Below, one piece after another: positions 1-9,040 of a stretch of DNA of 64,000 bases. The position numbers and the translations under genes were made by a program. Origin of the DNA: Frateuria flava. Lineage in GTDB: Bacteria; Pseudomonadota; Gammaproteobacteria; Xanthomonadales; Rhodanobacteraceae. The stretch's first letter is position 1. Each line of letters opens with the position of its first letter. The notes under the pieces were generated by a model, which was not told where the DNA came from, searched no databases, and saw only the letters and a program-made list of their open reading frames with translations. The DNA lies in assembly GCF_017837635.1 (NCBI RefSeq), contig NZ_JAGJRS010000016.1, positions 49,390 to 113,389 on the forward strand, read 5' to 3'.

Positions 1-1554
1 CGAACCGCCAAACAGGTCGACGTCGAGCGTGCCCTCCTCGCTGTACCAGTCAGTCAGTCGGCCGGCGCCGATGTAGTGCAGTTCCAGCGGGTAGCTGGCC
101 TGGAGCTGGTCCTCGCTGAGCAGCGTGCCGTTGCGCGTGCGACGGCTGGTGCTCTGGGTCGTGCTCTGCAGCCACAGGTCCTCGCGGTAGTAGGGCTGGT
201 CGTTGTCGTCGGCCGGATCATCCTTGACGTGGAACTGGCGCACGTTCTGGAAGCTGGACTGCTGGGTCACCGACGATTCGACACGGCCGCGCGAGGTGTC
301 GAGGTAGCCGCGGATCTCGAAGTTGCGATCCAGTCGCGTACCAACCCGTCCGTCCAGCAGGTTGCCGTCCTGCACGAGCCCGTCGGTGACCGCCGGCACC
401 GGCAACCCGGCGGGCAACGAGTTGAAGGTCACCGCACCGGCCAGGCGGGTCTTGCCCGGATCGAGGTAGACCAGCAGGTTGGCCGTGCTCGGGGCAAGGA
501 ACCACTGCTCGTTGATGTCCGAATGCGCCGTCATGTTCAGCGCGACCTGATGGGTACCCGCCTCGTTCAGGATGGCAGCGAACGGGGTGATGTCCACGCG
601 ATAGGGAACGAAGTCCAGCGACTGGGCGCTGTCGGTCGGTGTATCCACCACATTCCAGAACGGCGATCGCCGCGGTCCGGAGTTGATGCTGAAGTGGGTC
701 GGCAGCCACGGGAACACGGGCGCGACGCCCGCCGGCGTGCCATCGACGGTCACCAGTACGTCCGAATAGCTGTGCGGCAGGCAACCCTGCTCGGCGGGAT
801 AGATCCCGCGCTGGCTCAGGCCGAGCGCGACGGGGCTGATCAGGGTCGGGTGCGCCTGCGCCATGGCGGGCGTGATGCAGTTGTACCAGAACGTTTCGGC
901 ATTGGCGGTCACGTCCAGATAGGCGCGCTCGATGTTGTGCGGCAGCGAGGCGAGGTCCTTCACCCCGGGCGGCCCGCCGAGCTGGTTGGCGTAGGCCGGG
1001 AACACGGCGTCGGGGACCCGCGGCGCCGGGTTGCCGGCCCTCGGCGGATAGAAGCGCAGGGTCGCGCTGCCGGTCACGTGGGAACTGCTCCCGCCGGTGT
1101 CGCGGAACGCGCGCAGCGCGGTCAGCGCGCCGTTGCCCGGCTGCTTGAAAAGCACGCTGTAATCGGTCAGGTCGCGCTCCACGTGCCACTGCGCGGGTTG
1201 CGCGGTGTCCGGCGTGGGACCGACGAACAGCGTCACGTCGTCCAGCGCCAGGGCGATCCCGCGGGTCCGGGCGTCGCGTGAACCACTCAGGTCCACGCTC
1301 AGCACCACCCTGGCCCACGGGCCCGGGCAGTTGGCAGGAGGGGTGAACACGAAACCGGTGGCCGGGGTATCGAACGGCGCGTTGCTGAACAGCTGCACCT
1401 CGCACGGCTGGGTGTGCGGCGTGGGGACCGGGGGACCTGCGCGTTCGATCGCCTCCTGCCGCGAAGCCGCAGCGATACAGGGGGCAAGCAGGGCGAATGC
1501 CGCGACCGGGAACGTCGCTTGCGTCAGTCGTTGACGCGCCGTCTCGATAGACAT
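1..1554 (-). CDS. PNGase A-like peptide-N-glycosidase, partial (C-terminus beyond window)
   Basis: An open frame runs leftwards from ATG at 1554 to base 1 with no stop, so the 3' end is missing. An AGGAGG ribosome site lies ten bases before the ATG. The N-terminus has an export-signal-like stretch (TFPVAAFALLAP). The translation then tracks the downstream protein closely: CEVQLFSN, NCPGPWARVVLSVDLSGS, WHVERDLTDYSVLF, LPHNIERAYLDVTA, VFPWLP and DRNFEIRGYLDTS each have counterparts in the gene at 1860-3602. It therefore belongs to the same peptide-N4-(N-acetyl-glucosaminyl)asparagine amidase A family, enzymes that release N-glycans from glycoproteins. It is probably periplasmic or secreted. Homology to the neighbour is seen directly; the activity is inferred. 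Confidence 0.85.
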   Translation of the reverse strand, partial: MSIETARQRLTQATFPVAAFALLAPCIAAASRQEAIERAGPPVPTPHTQPCEVQLFSNAPFDTPATGFVFTPPANCPGPWARVVLSVDLSGSRDARTRGIALALDDVTLFVGPTPDTAQPAQWHVERDLTDYSVLFKQPGNGALTALRAFRDTGGSSSHVTGSATLRFYPPRAGNPAPRVPDAVFPAYANQLGGPPGVKDLASLPHNIERAYLDVTANAETFWYNCITPAMAQAHPTLISPVALGLSQRGIYPAEQGCLPHSYSDVLVTVDGTPAGVAPVFPWLPTHFSINSGPRRSPFWNVVDTPTDSAQSLDFVPYRVDITPFAAILNEAGTHQVALNMTAHSDINEQWFLAPSTANLLVYLDPGKTRLAGAVTFNSLPAGLPVPAVTDGLVQDGNLLDGRVGTRLDRNFEIRGYLDTSRGRVESSVTQQSSFQNVRQFHVKDDPADDNDQPYYREDLWLQSTTQSTSRRTRNGTLLSEDQLQASYPLELHYIGAGRLTDWYSEEGTLDVDLFGGS

Positions 1555-1859
1555 CGTGATGGTTCCTCCTCTGATGTCCCCTGCCCGCCTATCGTGCGGG
1601 CGAGCGCATCAAGAGAACGTCCTTACGAAAAACTAACAGCTCAGTTCGCTCCCGTTTATCGACCTGTCTGCCGGGCAAACCGGACCTTTCGGTGCAACTC
1701 GCCTGCGCAAGCGCCACCGGCCTCGCCGCGAAGCGTCAGGCGCCGGACAACCCACGCCGACGCGCATGCCCGGCCCGGCGGTGGCACACGATCGCTCCTC
1801 GACCACGGCCCGCCACTGGCACGAGGCCGGCGCCACCGGCCCCGTGCCTTCGGGCGCGC
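1555..1859. other. Spacer between the two PNGase A-like genes
   Basis: This spacer separates two genes transcribed in the same (minus) direction. It holds the AGGAGG site of the downstream gene and a small inverted repeat (GCCCGC, 7-nt loop, GCGGGC) near 1584-1602. I see no coding sequence, clear terminator or convincing promoter. Its length suggests that the two genes may be transcribed separately. Confidence 0.4.
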
Positions 1860-3602
1860 CTACGGCCGCCAGGTGATCGCATCAGGCGAGCCATCCGCAT
1901 GCGCGTACCAGCGCACGTGGTTGCTCCCGCCCGGGCATCCGCTGCCGAAGGTCGAACCGGTCAGCACACCGCTGTCGCTGGTGCGCACCGCCTTGTAGCA
2001 ACTGCCAAAGCTGTCCTTGAAGCCATAACGGCGCAGGCTGTTCCAGTGGCTGTGCGTGCTCTCGTCCATGGCGTGGCTGGCGACGAAGCGGTCGTTCAAC
2101 ACGGTGGCGTACCAGGGCATGCCGGGGCGCCGGTGCCATCCCTCCACGTGCCGCTTCTGGTCGACCGCGAACTTGTAGCCGGTCAGGTTGACGATCGGAC
2201 CGTCGCCGCCATCGGGGTCGTATTCGCCGAACGTGGCGTAGTGAAGCGTCAACGGATACGCGACGATCTCGTGATCGCGGCTCAGCACCTTGCTGCCGCG
2301 AGTGCGACGGCTGCGGCGATCCACGGTGCTCTGCAGCCATACGGTCTGCCGATACGACTGAAGCTCCTCGTAGACCAGGCCTTCCAGACGGAAACCCTGG
2401 AGGTTGCGGAACCCGAGCTTCTCCTTCACCGCCGAGTCGATCCGCCCGCCAGAAGTGTTGACGAAGCCACGGATCTCGAACTGGCGCTTCACCTCGGTAC
2501 CGACATTGCCCTCCAGCACCGCGCCGGAGGCGGACAGCGAGTTGGTCACGACCGGCGTCGGCACGCCGCCGGTCAGCGTGTTGAGGGTGACCGCACCGGT
2601 GACGTGCGTACTGCCGTGGTCGAGATAGAGCAGCAGCTGCGCGTCCGTCCAAGCGCCACCAGAGAGCGCCACCGTGTGCGGGCCGGCGTCGCTGAGAATC
2701 GCCGCGAACGGCGTGAGGTCGACGCGGTAGGGCACCAGGTTGAGCACCTGCACGCCCGGCATCGGCGTATCCAGCGCATTGTGGAATACGCCGTTCAGGT
2801 CGCTCGGCAGCCACGGGAACACCGGCACCACGCCAGCCGGCGAGCCGTCGACGCTCACCTCCACCTCGCGGAAACTGCCGCCGGTGCACCCCTGCGGCTG
2901 CGGGAAGATGCCGGGCTGGTTGATGCCCGGGGCCAGCACGCTGAGCAGCGCCGGATAGCTCACCGCCGAAGCGTCCGGCACGCAGGTGTACCAGAGCGGC
3001 TCGGCGCGCGCTGTCACATCAAGGTAGGCGCGCACGATGTTGTGCGGCAGGTCCTGCGGACCGCCGCTGGTCTGCACCACCCGGTCCGGCACGCGGTGCG
3101 CCGGCGTGCTGGCGGTGGAGCGGTAGAACACCAGCTTCGCGCTACCGGTCACCCGGCTGCCGTCGCCGTAGGGCGTGCCCAGGTCCAGGTAGTTGAGCGT
3201 GCCGACGCGCGGCGCGTGCAGCAGCGCGGCGTAGTCGGTCAGATCGCGTTCGACGTGCCAGTTGTCCACCTCGTCGGTCTGCGACAGCGACCCGTTGAAC
3301 AGGCTCACCCCGCCAAGGCTCAGGTTGACCTGCGCGGTATTGGCGGCGCGCGAGCCGCCGAGGTTGAGCTTCAGCACCACCTTCGACCACGGGCCGGGAC
3401 ACCCCGGCGGTGGTGCATAGCTGTAGCTGGTGAATTCGTCGAACAGTTGATGGGTGAACAGGTTCACCACGCACGGGGCGCCTGCGGCGCTCGATACGCG
3501 GGGTTCCACCGTGGGCACCGCCGGTGCCGCCAGGACGGCCACCGCGGGAAGCAGGCAAAGCGTCACAGCAGCCACGCTGCGACGCGCGAACTTGGTAAAC
3601 AT
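1860..3602 (-). CDS. Secreted PNGase A-like peptide-N4-asparagine amidase
   Basis: The protein has 580 residues. It starts MFTKFARRSVAAV followed by a hydrophobic signal sequence ending near VLAAPA. ATG 3602 is chosen over an upstream TTG because GGGAG lies just before it. The mature protein matches the plant/bacterial PNGase A family (PF12222 type): FDEFTSY and PGPWSKVVLKLNLGGSR near the start, WHVERDLTDYAAL, LPHNIVRAYLDVTAR, FPWLPSDLNG and a C-terminal beta-rich half (FEIRGFVNTSGG). Known members cleave the GlcNAc-Asn bond and accept core-fucosylated plant glycans. A paralogue lies downstream at 1-1554. Role here (inferred): deglycosylation of plant or fungal glycoproteins outside the cytoplasm. 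Catalytic residues were not assigned. Confidence 0.85.
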   Translation of the reverse strand: MFTKFARRSVAAVTLCLLPAVAVLAAPAVPTVEPRVSSAAGAPCVVNLFTHQLFDEFTSYSYAPPPGCPGPWSKVVLKLNLGGSRAANTAQVNLSLGGVSLFNGSLSQTDEVDNWHVERDLTDYAALLHAPRVGTLNYLDLGTPYGDGSRVTGSAKLVFYRSTASTPAHRVPDRVVQTSGGPQDLPHNIVRAYLDVTARAEPLWYTCVPDASAVSYPALLSVLAPGINQPGIFPQPQGCTGGSFREVEVSVDGSPAGVVPVFPWLPSDLNGVFHNALDTPMPGVQVLNLVPYRVDLTPFAAILSDAGPHTVALSGGAWTDAQLLLYLDHGSTHVTGAVTLNTLTGGVPTPVVTNSLSASGAVLEGNVGTEVKRQFEIRGFVNTSGGRIDSAVKEKLGFRNLQGFRLEGLVYEELQSYRQTVWLQSTVDRRSRRTRGSKVLSRDHEIVAYPLTLHYATFGEYDPDGGDGPIVNLTGYKFAVDQKRHVEGWHRRPGMPWYATVLNDRFVASHAMDESTHSHWNSLRRYGFKDSFGSCYKAVRTSDSGVLTGSTFGSGCPGGSNHVRWYAHADGSPDAITWRP

Positions 3603-3854
3603 AGGCTTCTCCCTACGCAAGATGCCACCCCGAGGCCGCGCGATCTTGCGCCCTGTCCCGTCAAGGGTGATTTCACGCTTTCCTCACAGCCGAGGCCGGT
3701 TCACGAACGCGCTGTTTTTGCTTGCGAATCAAGCGGGCGCAGCCTTTCACGGCGGTTATCCAGAACCTCGGCGTACACTATTTCGACGTCCGCCCCTTTC
3801 AAGGCCCGGGCGCCATCCCCATAGTGGCCGCTCCTCCGAAGCAAGGCATCGCCT

Positions 3855-5222
3855 GTGTCCATCCCCAGTGCCGTAAAGAGCACCCCGATCGAAAGCCGCC
3901 AGCAGCTCACCGACTACCTCGCCGCCGGCGAGAAGCCGCGCGAGGACTGGCGCATCGGCACCGAGCACGAGAAGTTCGGCTTCCGCACGGACGACCTGGC
4001 GCCGCCGACGTTCGAGGGCGAGCGCGGCATCCGCGCGCTGCTTGAAGGGCTGGCCTCGCGCTACGGCTGGGAGATTGCCCGCGAGGGCGAGACGCCGGTA
4101 GCGCTCACACGCGGCAAGGCCAACATCACGCTGGAGCCGGCCGGCCAGCTCGAACTTTCCGGCGCACCGGTGGAGAACATCCACCAGACCTGTTGCGAAG
4201 TGAACGCGCACCTGGAGGAGGTCCGCTCGGTCGCCGACGGGCTCGGGCTGGGCTTCCTCGGCATGGGCTTCCAGCCCAAGTGGCGCCGCGACCAAATGCC
4301 CTGGATGCCCAAGGGCCGCTACAAGATCATGCGCGAATACATGCCCAAGGTCGGCAATCTGGGGCTGGACATGATGACCCGCACCTGCACCGTGCAGGTC
4401 AACCTGGATTTCTCCTCCGAAGCGGACATGATCAAGAAGTTCCGCGCGAGCCTGGCGCTGCAACCGGTCGCCACCGCGCTCTTCGCCGATTCGCCGTTCA
4501 CCGAAGGGCGGCCCAACGGCTTCCTCTCCTACCGTTCGCACGTGTGGACCGACACCGACCCGCACCGCACCGGCATGCTCGATTTCGTGTTCGAAGACGG
4601 CTTCGGCTACGAGCGCTACGTCGATTACATCCTCAGCGTGCCGATGTACTTCAGCTACCAGGACGGCCGCTACATCGACCTGGCCGGGCAGGATTTCCGC
4701 CGCTTCCTGGACGGTCGGCTGGATGCCGCGCCGGGCACGCGCGCCACGATGAAGGACTGGGCCGATCACCTCACCACGGCCTTCCCCGAGGTGCGCCTGA
4801 AGCAGTACCTGGAAATGCGCGGTGCCGATGGTGGCCCGTGGAACCGCCTGTGTGCGTTGCCGGCGCTGTGGGTGGGCCTGCTGTACGACGATGAGGCGCT
4901 GGACGCGGCCTGGGACCTGGTGAAGGACTTCACCATGGAAGAACGCCACGCCCTGCGCGACGGCGTGCCGCGGCAGGCGCTCAAGCTGCCCTTCCGGGGT
5001 GGCAGCGTGCGCGACCTGGCCGCCCAGACGCTGAAGATCGCCACGCACGGGCTCAAGCGTCGTGCGCGACTGAACCGCAACGGCGCCGACGAGAGCATCT
5101 TCCTTGAGCCGATGATCGAGATCGTCGAGGCCAACCAGACACCGGCCGAGCGCAAGCTGGAGCTGTTTCACGGGCCGTGGGGCGGCAGCGTGGATCCGGT
5201 GTTCCGCGAATTCGCCTATTGA
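3855..5222 (+). CDS. gshA: Glutamate-cysteine ligase (GCS2/plant type)
   Basis: This 455-residue cytoplasmic enzyme catalyses ATP-dependent joining of glutamate and cysteine, the first step of glutathione synthesis. The start is GTG 3855. Family signatures are visible: GTEHEKFGF near residue 35, [17 protein letters not shown] near 90, [10 protein letters not shown] near 135, [13 protein letters not shown] near 175, [13 protein letters not shown], and [10 protein letters not shown] near the C-terminus. Length and motifs match the alpha-proteobacterial/Xanthomonas/plant form rather than the enterobacterial GshA. It is divergent from the PNGase genes. A TACACT -10-like hexamer lies at 3774-3779 without a convincing -35. 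Confidence 0.95.
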   Translation: MSIPSAVKSTPIESRQQLTDYLAAGEKPREDWRIGTEHEKFGFRTDDLAPPTFEGERGIRALLEGLASRYGWEIAREGETPVALTRGKANITLEPAGQLELSGAPVENIHQTCCEVNAHLEEVRSVADGLGLGFLGMGFQPKWRRDQMPWMPKGRYKIMREYMPKVGNLGLDMMTRTCTVQVNLDFSSEADMIKKFRASLALQPVATALFADSPFTEGRPNGFLSYRSHVWTDTDPHRTGMLDFVFEDGFGYERYVDYILSVPMYFSYQDGRYIDLAGQDFRRFLDGRLDAAPGTRATMKDWADHLTTAFPEVRLKQYLEMRGADGGPWNRLCALPALWVGLLYDDEALDAAWDLVKDFTMEERHALRDGVPRQALKLPFRGGSVRDLAAQTLKIATHGLKRRARLNRNGADESIFLEPMIEIVEANQTPAERKLELFHGPWGGSVDPVFREFAY

Positions 5223-5229
5223 GTACCCT

Positions 5230-5345
5230 GCGCCCCTCTGCCCCCGGGGTGAGGGGCCGGGGCTCGCGGGTTTGTCGATCAGAGCCACGCTCTGATGGCG
5301 GCTTGCCGCAAGCGTGTCCCCTCACCCCAGCCCTCTCCCCGGCGG
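5230..5345. repeat. Family-1 GC-rich intergenic palindrome
   Basis: Two oppositely oriented modules (GGGGTGAGGGGCCGGGGCTC on the left, CCCTCACCCCAGCCCTCTCC on the right) flank a central sequence and can fold on each other. Similar modules recur at 20114-20600, 22648-22802, 52424-52546 and 56728-56772. Here the element sits between the convergent gshA and dipeptidyl carboxypeptidase genes. Confidence 0.75.
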
Positions 5346-5435
5346 ACCCACCCCATACGGCGGTGGCATAGCCCCAGTAGCCGGCGCATACGCCTGCAGA
5401 GTGGATTTCGGTTCCTCTGCCCCGCAAGGAAGACA

Positions 5436-5467
5436 CCAAAAAGAAAGGCCGGCTTGCGCCGACCCTT
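5436..5467 (-). terminator. Rho-independent terminator of the M3 peptidase gene
   Basis: Read on the minus strand, just after the stop at 5473, a 10-bp stem (AAGGGTCGGC / GCCGGCCTTT, with two G-U pairs) closes on a GCAA tetraloop. It is followed by a U-rich tract (CTTTTT). This is the clearest canonical terminator in the window. Confidence 0.85.
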
Positions 5468-5472
5468 CTTGC

Positions 5473-7662
5473 TTACTTCTCGTTGCCCTCGGGCGCATCC
5501 TTCAGCCCGCGATCGATCAGCATCGGTTCCACGCTCGGTTCCTTGCCGCGCCAGGCCTTGTACATCTGCGCCAGGTCTTCGGTGTTGCCGCGCGAGAGCA
5601 CCATCTTGCGGAAGCGGTCGCCGTTGGCGCGGGTCATGCCGCCGTTCTCCTTGAACCATTCGAAGCCGTCGTCGGCCAGCATCTGCGTCCACAGGTAGGC
5701 GTAGTAGCCAGCGGCGTAGCCGTTGCCCCAGATGTGCTGGAAGTAGCTGGAGCGGTAGCGCGGCGGCACGTAGGGGAGGTTGATCTTGTCCTTGGTGAGG
5801 ACCTCCTGCTCGAACTTGTCGGCGTCCTTCTTCGGCGCGTCGGCCGGCAGCGTGTGCCAGCCCATGTCGAGCAGCGCCGCGGCGACCAGCTCGGTCATGT
5901 CGTAGCCGCTATTGAAATGGCGCGCCTGCTTGATCTTGTCGACCAGCGCCTGCGGCATCGGCTCGTGGGTCTTGTAGTTGATCGCGTAGTGCGCGAACAC
6001 CTTCGGGTTGGTTGCCCAGTGCTCGTTGAACTGCGAGGGGAACTCGACGAAGTCACGCGCGGTGTTGGCGCCCGACAGCGACGGGTACTTGGTGTCGGCG
6101 AACATGCCGTGCAGCGCGTGGCCGAACTCGTGGAACATCGTGATCACGTCGTCGAACGACAGCAATGCGGGCTGGCCCGGCGCCGGCTTGGTGAAGTTGG
6201 CCACGTTGTAGACCACCGGCTTGGTGCCGAGCAGGGTCGACTCTTCCACCAGGTTGCTCATCCAGGCGCCGCCGCCCTTGTTGTCGCGCTTGAAGTAGTC
6301 GCAATAGAACAGCGCCATCGAGGTGCCGTCCTTGTCGAATACCTCGAACACGCGCACGTCCGGCTGCCACACCGGGATGTCGTGGCGCTCCTTGAAGGTC
6401 AGGCCGTAGAGCTGGTTGGCGGCGTAGAACACGCCGTTCTGCAGCACGTTGTCCAGCTCGAAGTACGGCTTGATCTGGTTTTCGTCCAGGTCGTACTTGG
6501 CCTTGCGCACCTGCTCGGCGTAGTGCTGCCAGTCCCACGCGGCGAGCTTGAAGCCGCCGTGCTGGCTGTCGATCACCGCCTGGATGTCCTTCGCCTCGCG
6601 CTCGGCCCGGCCGGTGGCCGCCGGCACCAGGTTGTGCATGAAGTCCAGCGCGCGCTCGGGCGTCTTGGCCATCTGGTCCTCGAGCTTCCAGGCGGCGAAG
6701 GTCGAATAGCCCAGCAGCTTGGCCTGCTCGGCGCGGATCTGCGCGATGCGCTCGATGGTGGCGCGGGTGTCGTTGTCGCCGCCGTGTTCGGCGCGGTCCC
6801 AGGAGGCCTTGAACAGCGCTTCGCGGGTGGCACGGTCGTCGAGGTCCTTCAGCGCCGGCTGCTGGGTCGTGTTCTGCAGCGTGAGTGTCCACTTGCCATC
6901 GAGGTCGCGGCTCTTGGCGGCCTGCGCGGCGGCGGCGAGGTCGCCCTCGGACAGGCCCTTGAGCTTGGCCGCGTCATCGACCGTCAACGCACCGGCCTTG
7001 GTGGCGGCCAGCAGCTTGTTGGTGAATTGCGTGCTGAGCGTGGACTCTTCCTTGTTGAGCTCCTTCAGCTTGGCCTTGTCGGCGGCCGAGAGCTTGGCGC
7101 CGTTGTGCACGAAGTCTTTGTAGGTGACTTCAACCAGGCGCAGCGACTCCGGATCGAGATTCAGCTTGTCGCGCTGGTTGTAGATCGTCTCTACGCGCTG
7201 GAACAGCTTGTCGTTGAGATAGATCGCGTCCCGGTGCGCGGCGAGCTTGGGCGCTTCCTCTTCCTGCACCTTCTGCAGCGCGTCGGAGGTGTTGGCGCCG
7301 GTGACCGTGTCGAAGGCGGTCATCGCACGCTTGAGCAGCGCCCCGGACTTCTCCATCGGGATGAAGGTGTTGTCGAAGGTCGGCGGCTCGGGATTGTTGG
7401 CGATCTTTTCAATCTCGGCCAGGTGCTGGCGCATGCCCTCTTCGATCGCTGGCTGGTAGTCGCTCTCCTGGATCTTGTCGAATGGCGGCGCCTGGAACGG
7501 CAGCGTGCTGGCGGCGAAGAACGGATTGGCCTGCGCCGTGCCGGCATCGGCCGCCGGCGCGCTCGCGGTGGGCGCGGGCGTGGCTTGGTTGTCGGTGGAC
7601 GATTGCGAGCAGGCGGCCATGGCGATCGAAGTGGCGATCACGAGCAGGCGAAGACGAGGCAT
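5473..7662 (-). CDS. dcp: M3-family dipeptidyl carboxypeptidase, lipoprotein
   Basis: This 729-residue zinc metallopeptidase of the M3 (thimet/Dcp) family removes C-terminal dipeptides from oligopeptides. ATG 7662 gives MPRLRLLVIATSIAMAACSQ, a signal peptide with lipobox (AMAAC); an upstream start would bury it. The catalytic motif HEFGHALHGMF is near residue 470, followed by SLSGANTARDFVEFPSQFNEHW with the third zinc ligand region, and the substrate loop YRSSYFQHIWGNGYAAGYYAY near 635. Length fits Dcp. A lipobox predicts periplasm-facing anchoring, unlike cytoplasmic E. coli Dcp. The gene is monocistronic with its own terminator. Confidence 0.93.
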   Translation of the reverse strand: MPRLRLLVIATSIAMAACSQSSTDNQATPAPTASAPAADAGTAQANPFFAASTLPFQAPPFDKIQESDYQPAIEEGMRQHLAEIEKIANNPEPPTFDNTFIPMEKSGALLKRAMTAFDTVTGANTSDALQKVQEEEAPKLAAHRDAIYLNDKLFQRVETIYNQRDKLNLDPESLRLVEVTYKDFVHNGAKLSAADKAKLKELNKEESTLSTQFTNKLLAATKAGALTVDDAAKLKGLSEGDLAAAAQAAKSRDLDGKWTLTLQNTTQQPALKDLDDRATREALFKASWDRAEHGGDNDTRATIERIAQIRAEQAKLLGYSTFAAWKLEDQMAKTPERALDFMHNLVPAATGRAEREAKDIQAVIDSQHGGFKLAAWDWQHYAEQVRKAKYDLDENQIKPYFELDNVLQNGVFYAANQLYGLTFKERHDIPVWQPDVRVFEVFDKDGTSMALFYCDYFKRDNKGGGAWMSNLVEESTLLGTKPVVYNVANFTKPAPGQPALLSFDDVITMFHEFGHALHGMFADTKYPSLSGANTARDFVEFPSQFNEHWATNPKVFAHYAINYKTHEPMPQALVDKIKQARHFNSGYDMTELVAAALLDMGWHTLPADAPKKDADKFEQEVLTKDKINLPYVPPRYRSSYFQHIWGNGYAAGYYAYLWTQMLADDGFEWFKENGGMTRANGDRFRKMVLSRGNTEDLAQMYKAWRGKEPSVEPMLIDRGLKDAPEGNEK

Positions 7663-7779
7663 CGATTTTCCCCAGAAGTGGCGTCCGCGGTGCGGAACGG
7701 ATGAGTCAAAGCGTTCGACTCTAACCACACTGGGGCGCGACTTCCAAGGGCCGCAAGTGCCTCGCCGTCGCTTGGACGC

Positions 7780-8130
7780 TCAGGCGGCTCGCATGTCGCG
7801 CAGCTGCCAGCTCGAACCGATCAGCCAGTTGAGCCGTGGCCGCACTACGCGCATGGGCAGGTCGGTGACCACGTCCAGGTCCACGTGCAGGTCGGCGACC
7901 CTGGCGCTGGCGGTGGCCTGCGGGTCGGTGGCGGCCAGGCTCATGTCGACCTCATCGGGGTCCGGCTGCAGGGTGCGCCAGCGCTCGAACAGGCCGGTGC
8001 CGCGCAGCGATTCCTGCAGCGCGGCGGCCAGGTCGTCCGGGCTGGCACCCTGCCAGGCCAGCGCCGGATCGGCGCCGCGCGCGTGGCGGATGTCGTCGAC
8101 CGAAAGGTAATAGTGATTGCGGTTGCTCAT
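7780..8130 (-). CDS. Conserved hypothetical protein
   Basis: A 116-residue soluble protein of unknown function, beginning MSNRNHYYLSVDDIRHARG. ATG 8130 is supported by AGGAG seven bases upstream; an in-frame GTG two codons earlier is less likely. The sequence is rich in D, E and W. It has no signal peptide, no membrane span and no recognised motif. The C-terminal half (VDLDVVTDLPMRVVRPRLNWLIGSSWQLRDMR) looks like alternating beta strands. It lies downstream of bioD in the same orientation, with a family-3 repeat between them, so co-transcription is uncertain. Confidence 0.65.
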   Translation of the reverse strand: MSNRNHYYLSVDDIRHARGADPALAWQGASPDDLAAALQESLRGTGLFERWRTLQPDPDEVDMSLAATDPQATASARVADLHVDLDVVTDLPMRVVRPRLNWLIGSSWQLRDMRAA

Positions 8131-8204
8131 GCGCACTCCTGCGTTGGGCGTGGAAGAATCGAATCATGCTAGGCGTGAAGCGGTCGCCACGCGGCGAGGG
8201 CGAT

Positions 8205-8262
8205 GCAGGCGCACCCGGGTGCGCCCGCCATGACAGGCGGTCGCGCATTGGTGCGTCCCTAC
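8205..8262. repeat. Family-3 long palindrome, degenerate copy overlapping the bioD stop
   Basis: The left part contains a perfect 18-nt palindrome (GGCGCACCCGGGTGCGCC, 8208-8225). The right part (GGTCGCGC, 4 variable bases, TGCG, TCCCTAC) matches the right arm of the perfect copy at 10306-10366. The TAG stop of bioD (8259-8261) lies inside the right arm. Confidence 0.6.
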
Positions 8263-8969
8263 CGGGCCGCGGCCTGGTGTTCGAACAACGGCGCCAGTTC
8301 CAGCCGCCCTGCGGCCTGGGCGGGGTCCAGGCCGTAGGGCAGCACACCCAGGCAGGGTGCGGGGAGCATCTCGCGCAGGGTCTCCAGGTTGTCCTCCACC
8401 GCGGCCATCGCCGGGTCGATGCGGTTGCCGATCCAGCCGGCCAGGCGGCAGCCGTCGGCGAGGATCGCACGGGCGCTGAGCAGCGCGTGGTTGAGGCAAC
8501 CCAGCCGCAGGCCGACCACCAGCACCACCGGCAGGTCCCACTGTCGAGGCATGGCCGAGGCGAGCAGGCCGGGCGCGAGCGGCACCATCCAGCCCCCCAC
8601 GCCCTCGACCACCACCATCGCATGCGCGGCGCGCAATCGGTCGAAGGCAGCCCGTAGCGGCGCCATCGCCACCGTCCTGTGTTCGAAGCGCGCGGCCAGG
8701 TGCGGCGAGAGCGGCTCGCGCAGCGCGACAGGGTTGATCGCGTCGTAGTCGAGCGGGCGGCTGCCTGCGGCCTGCAGTGCCAGCGCATCCTCGTTGCGCC
8801 GCCCGTCGGGCGTTTGCAGGCAGCCGCTGGCGACCGGCTTCATGCCGCACGTTGCAAGCCCGCGCGCGCGCAGCGCATGGATCAGTGTGCAGGCGGCGTG
8901 GGTCTTGCCGATGCCGGTGTCTGTGCCGGCGACAAACATGGCGCTGCCTGCGTTCGATGTGTTCTGCAT
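8259..8969 (-). CDS. bioD: Dethiobiotin synthetase
   Basis: A 236-residue cytoplasmic enzyme that closes the ureido ring of dethiobiotin from diaminopelargonic acid, CO2 and ATP in biotin synthesis. The P-loop is FVAGTDTGIGKTHAAC at residues 12-27. MKPVASGC near 44 is the substrate-binding lysine motif, and VVVEGVGGWMVPL near 118 is the conserved glycine-rich segment. Length is normal. The other bio genes are not adjacent. The C-terminal codons and stop run into a family-3 repeat, so the tail (HQAAAR) may be repeat-derived. Confidence 0.93.
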   Translation of the reverse strand: MQNTSNAGSAMFVAGTDTGIGKTHAACTLIHALRARGLATCGMKPVASGCLQTPDGRRNEDALALQAAGSRPLDYDAINPVALREPLSPHLAARFEHRTVAMAPLRAAFDRLRAAHAMVVVEGVGGWMVPLAPGLLASAMPRQWDLPVVLVVGLRLGCLNHALLSARAILADGCRLAGWIGNRIDPAMAAVEDNLETLREMLPAPCLGVLPYGLDPAQAAGRLELAPLFEHQAAAR

Positions 8970-9040
8970 TGCGGTCCCGGAACGTCACGCGGACCGGACA
9001 TGTTCCGCGCCGCGACGGTCATGGGCAAGCAAGACGGGTT

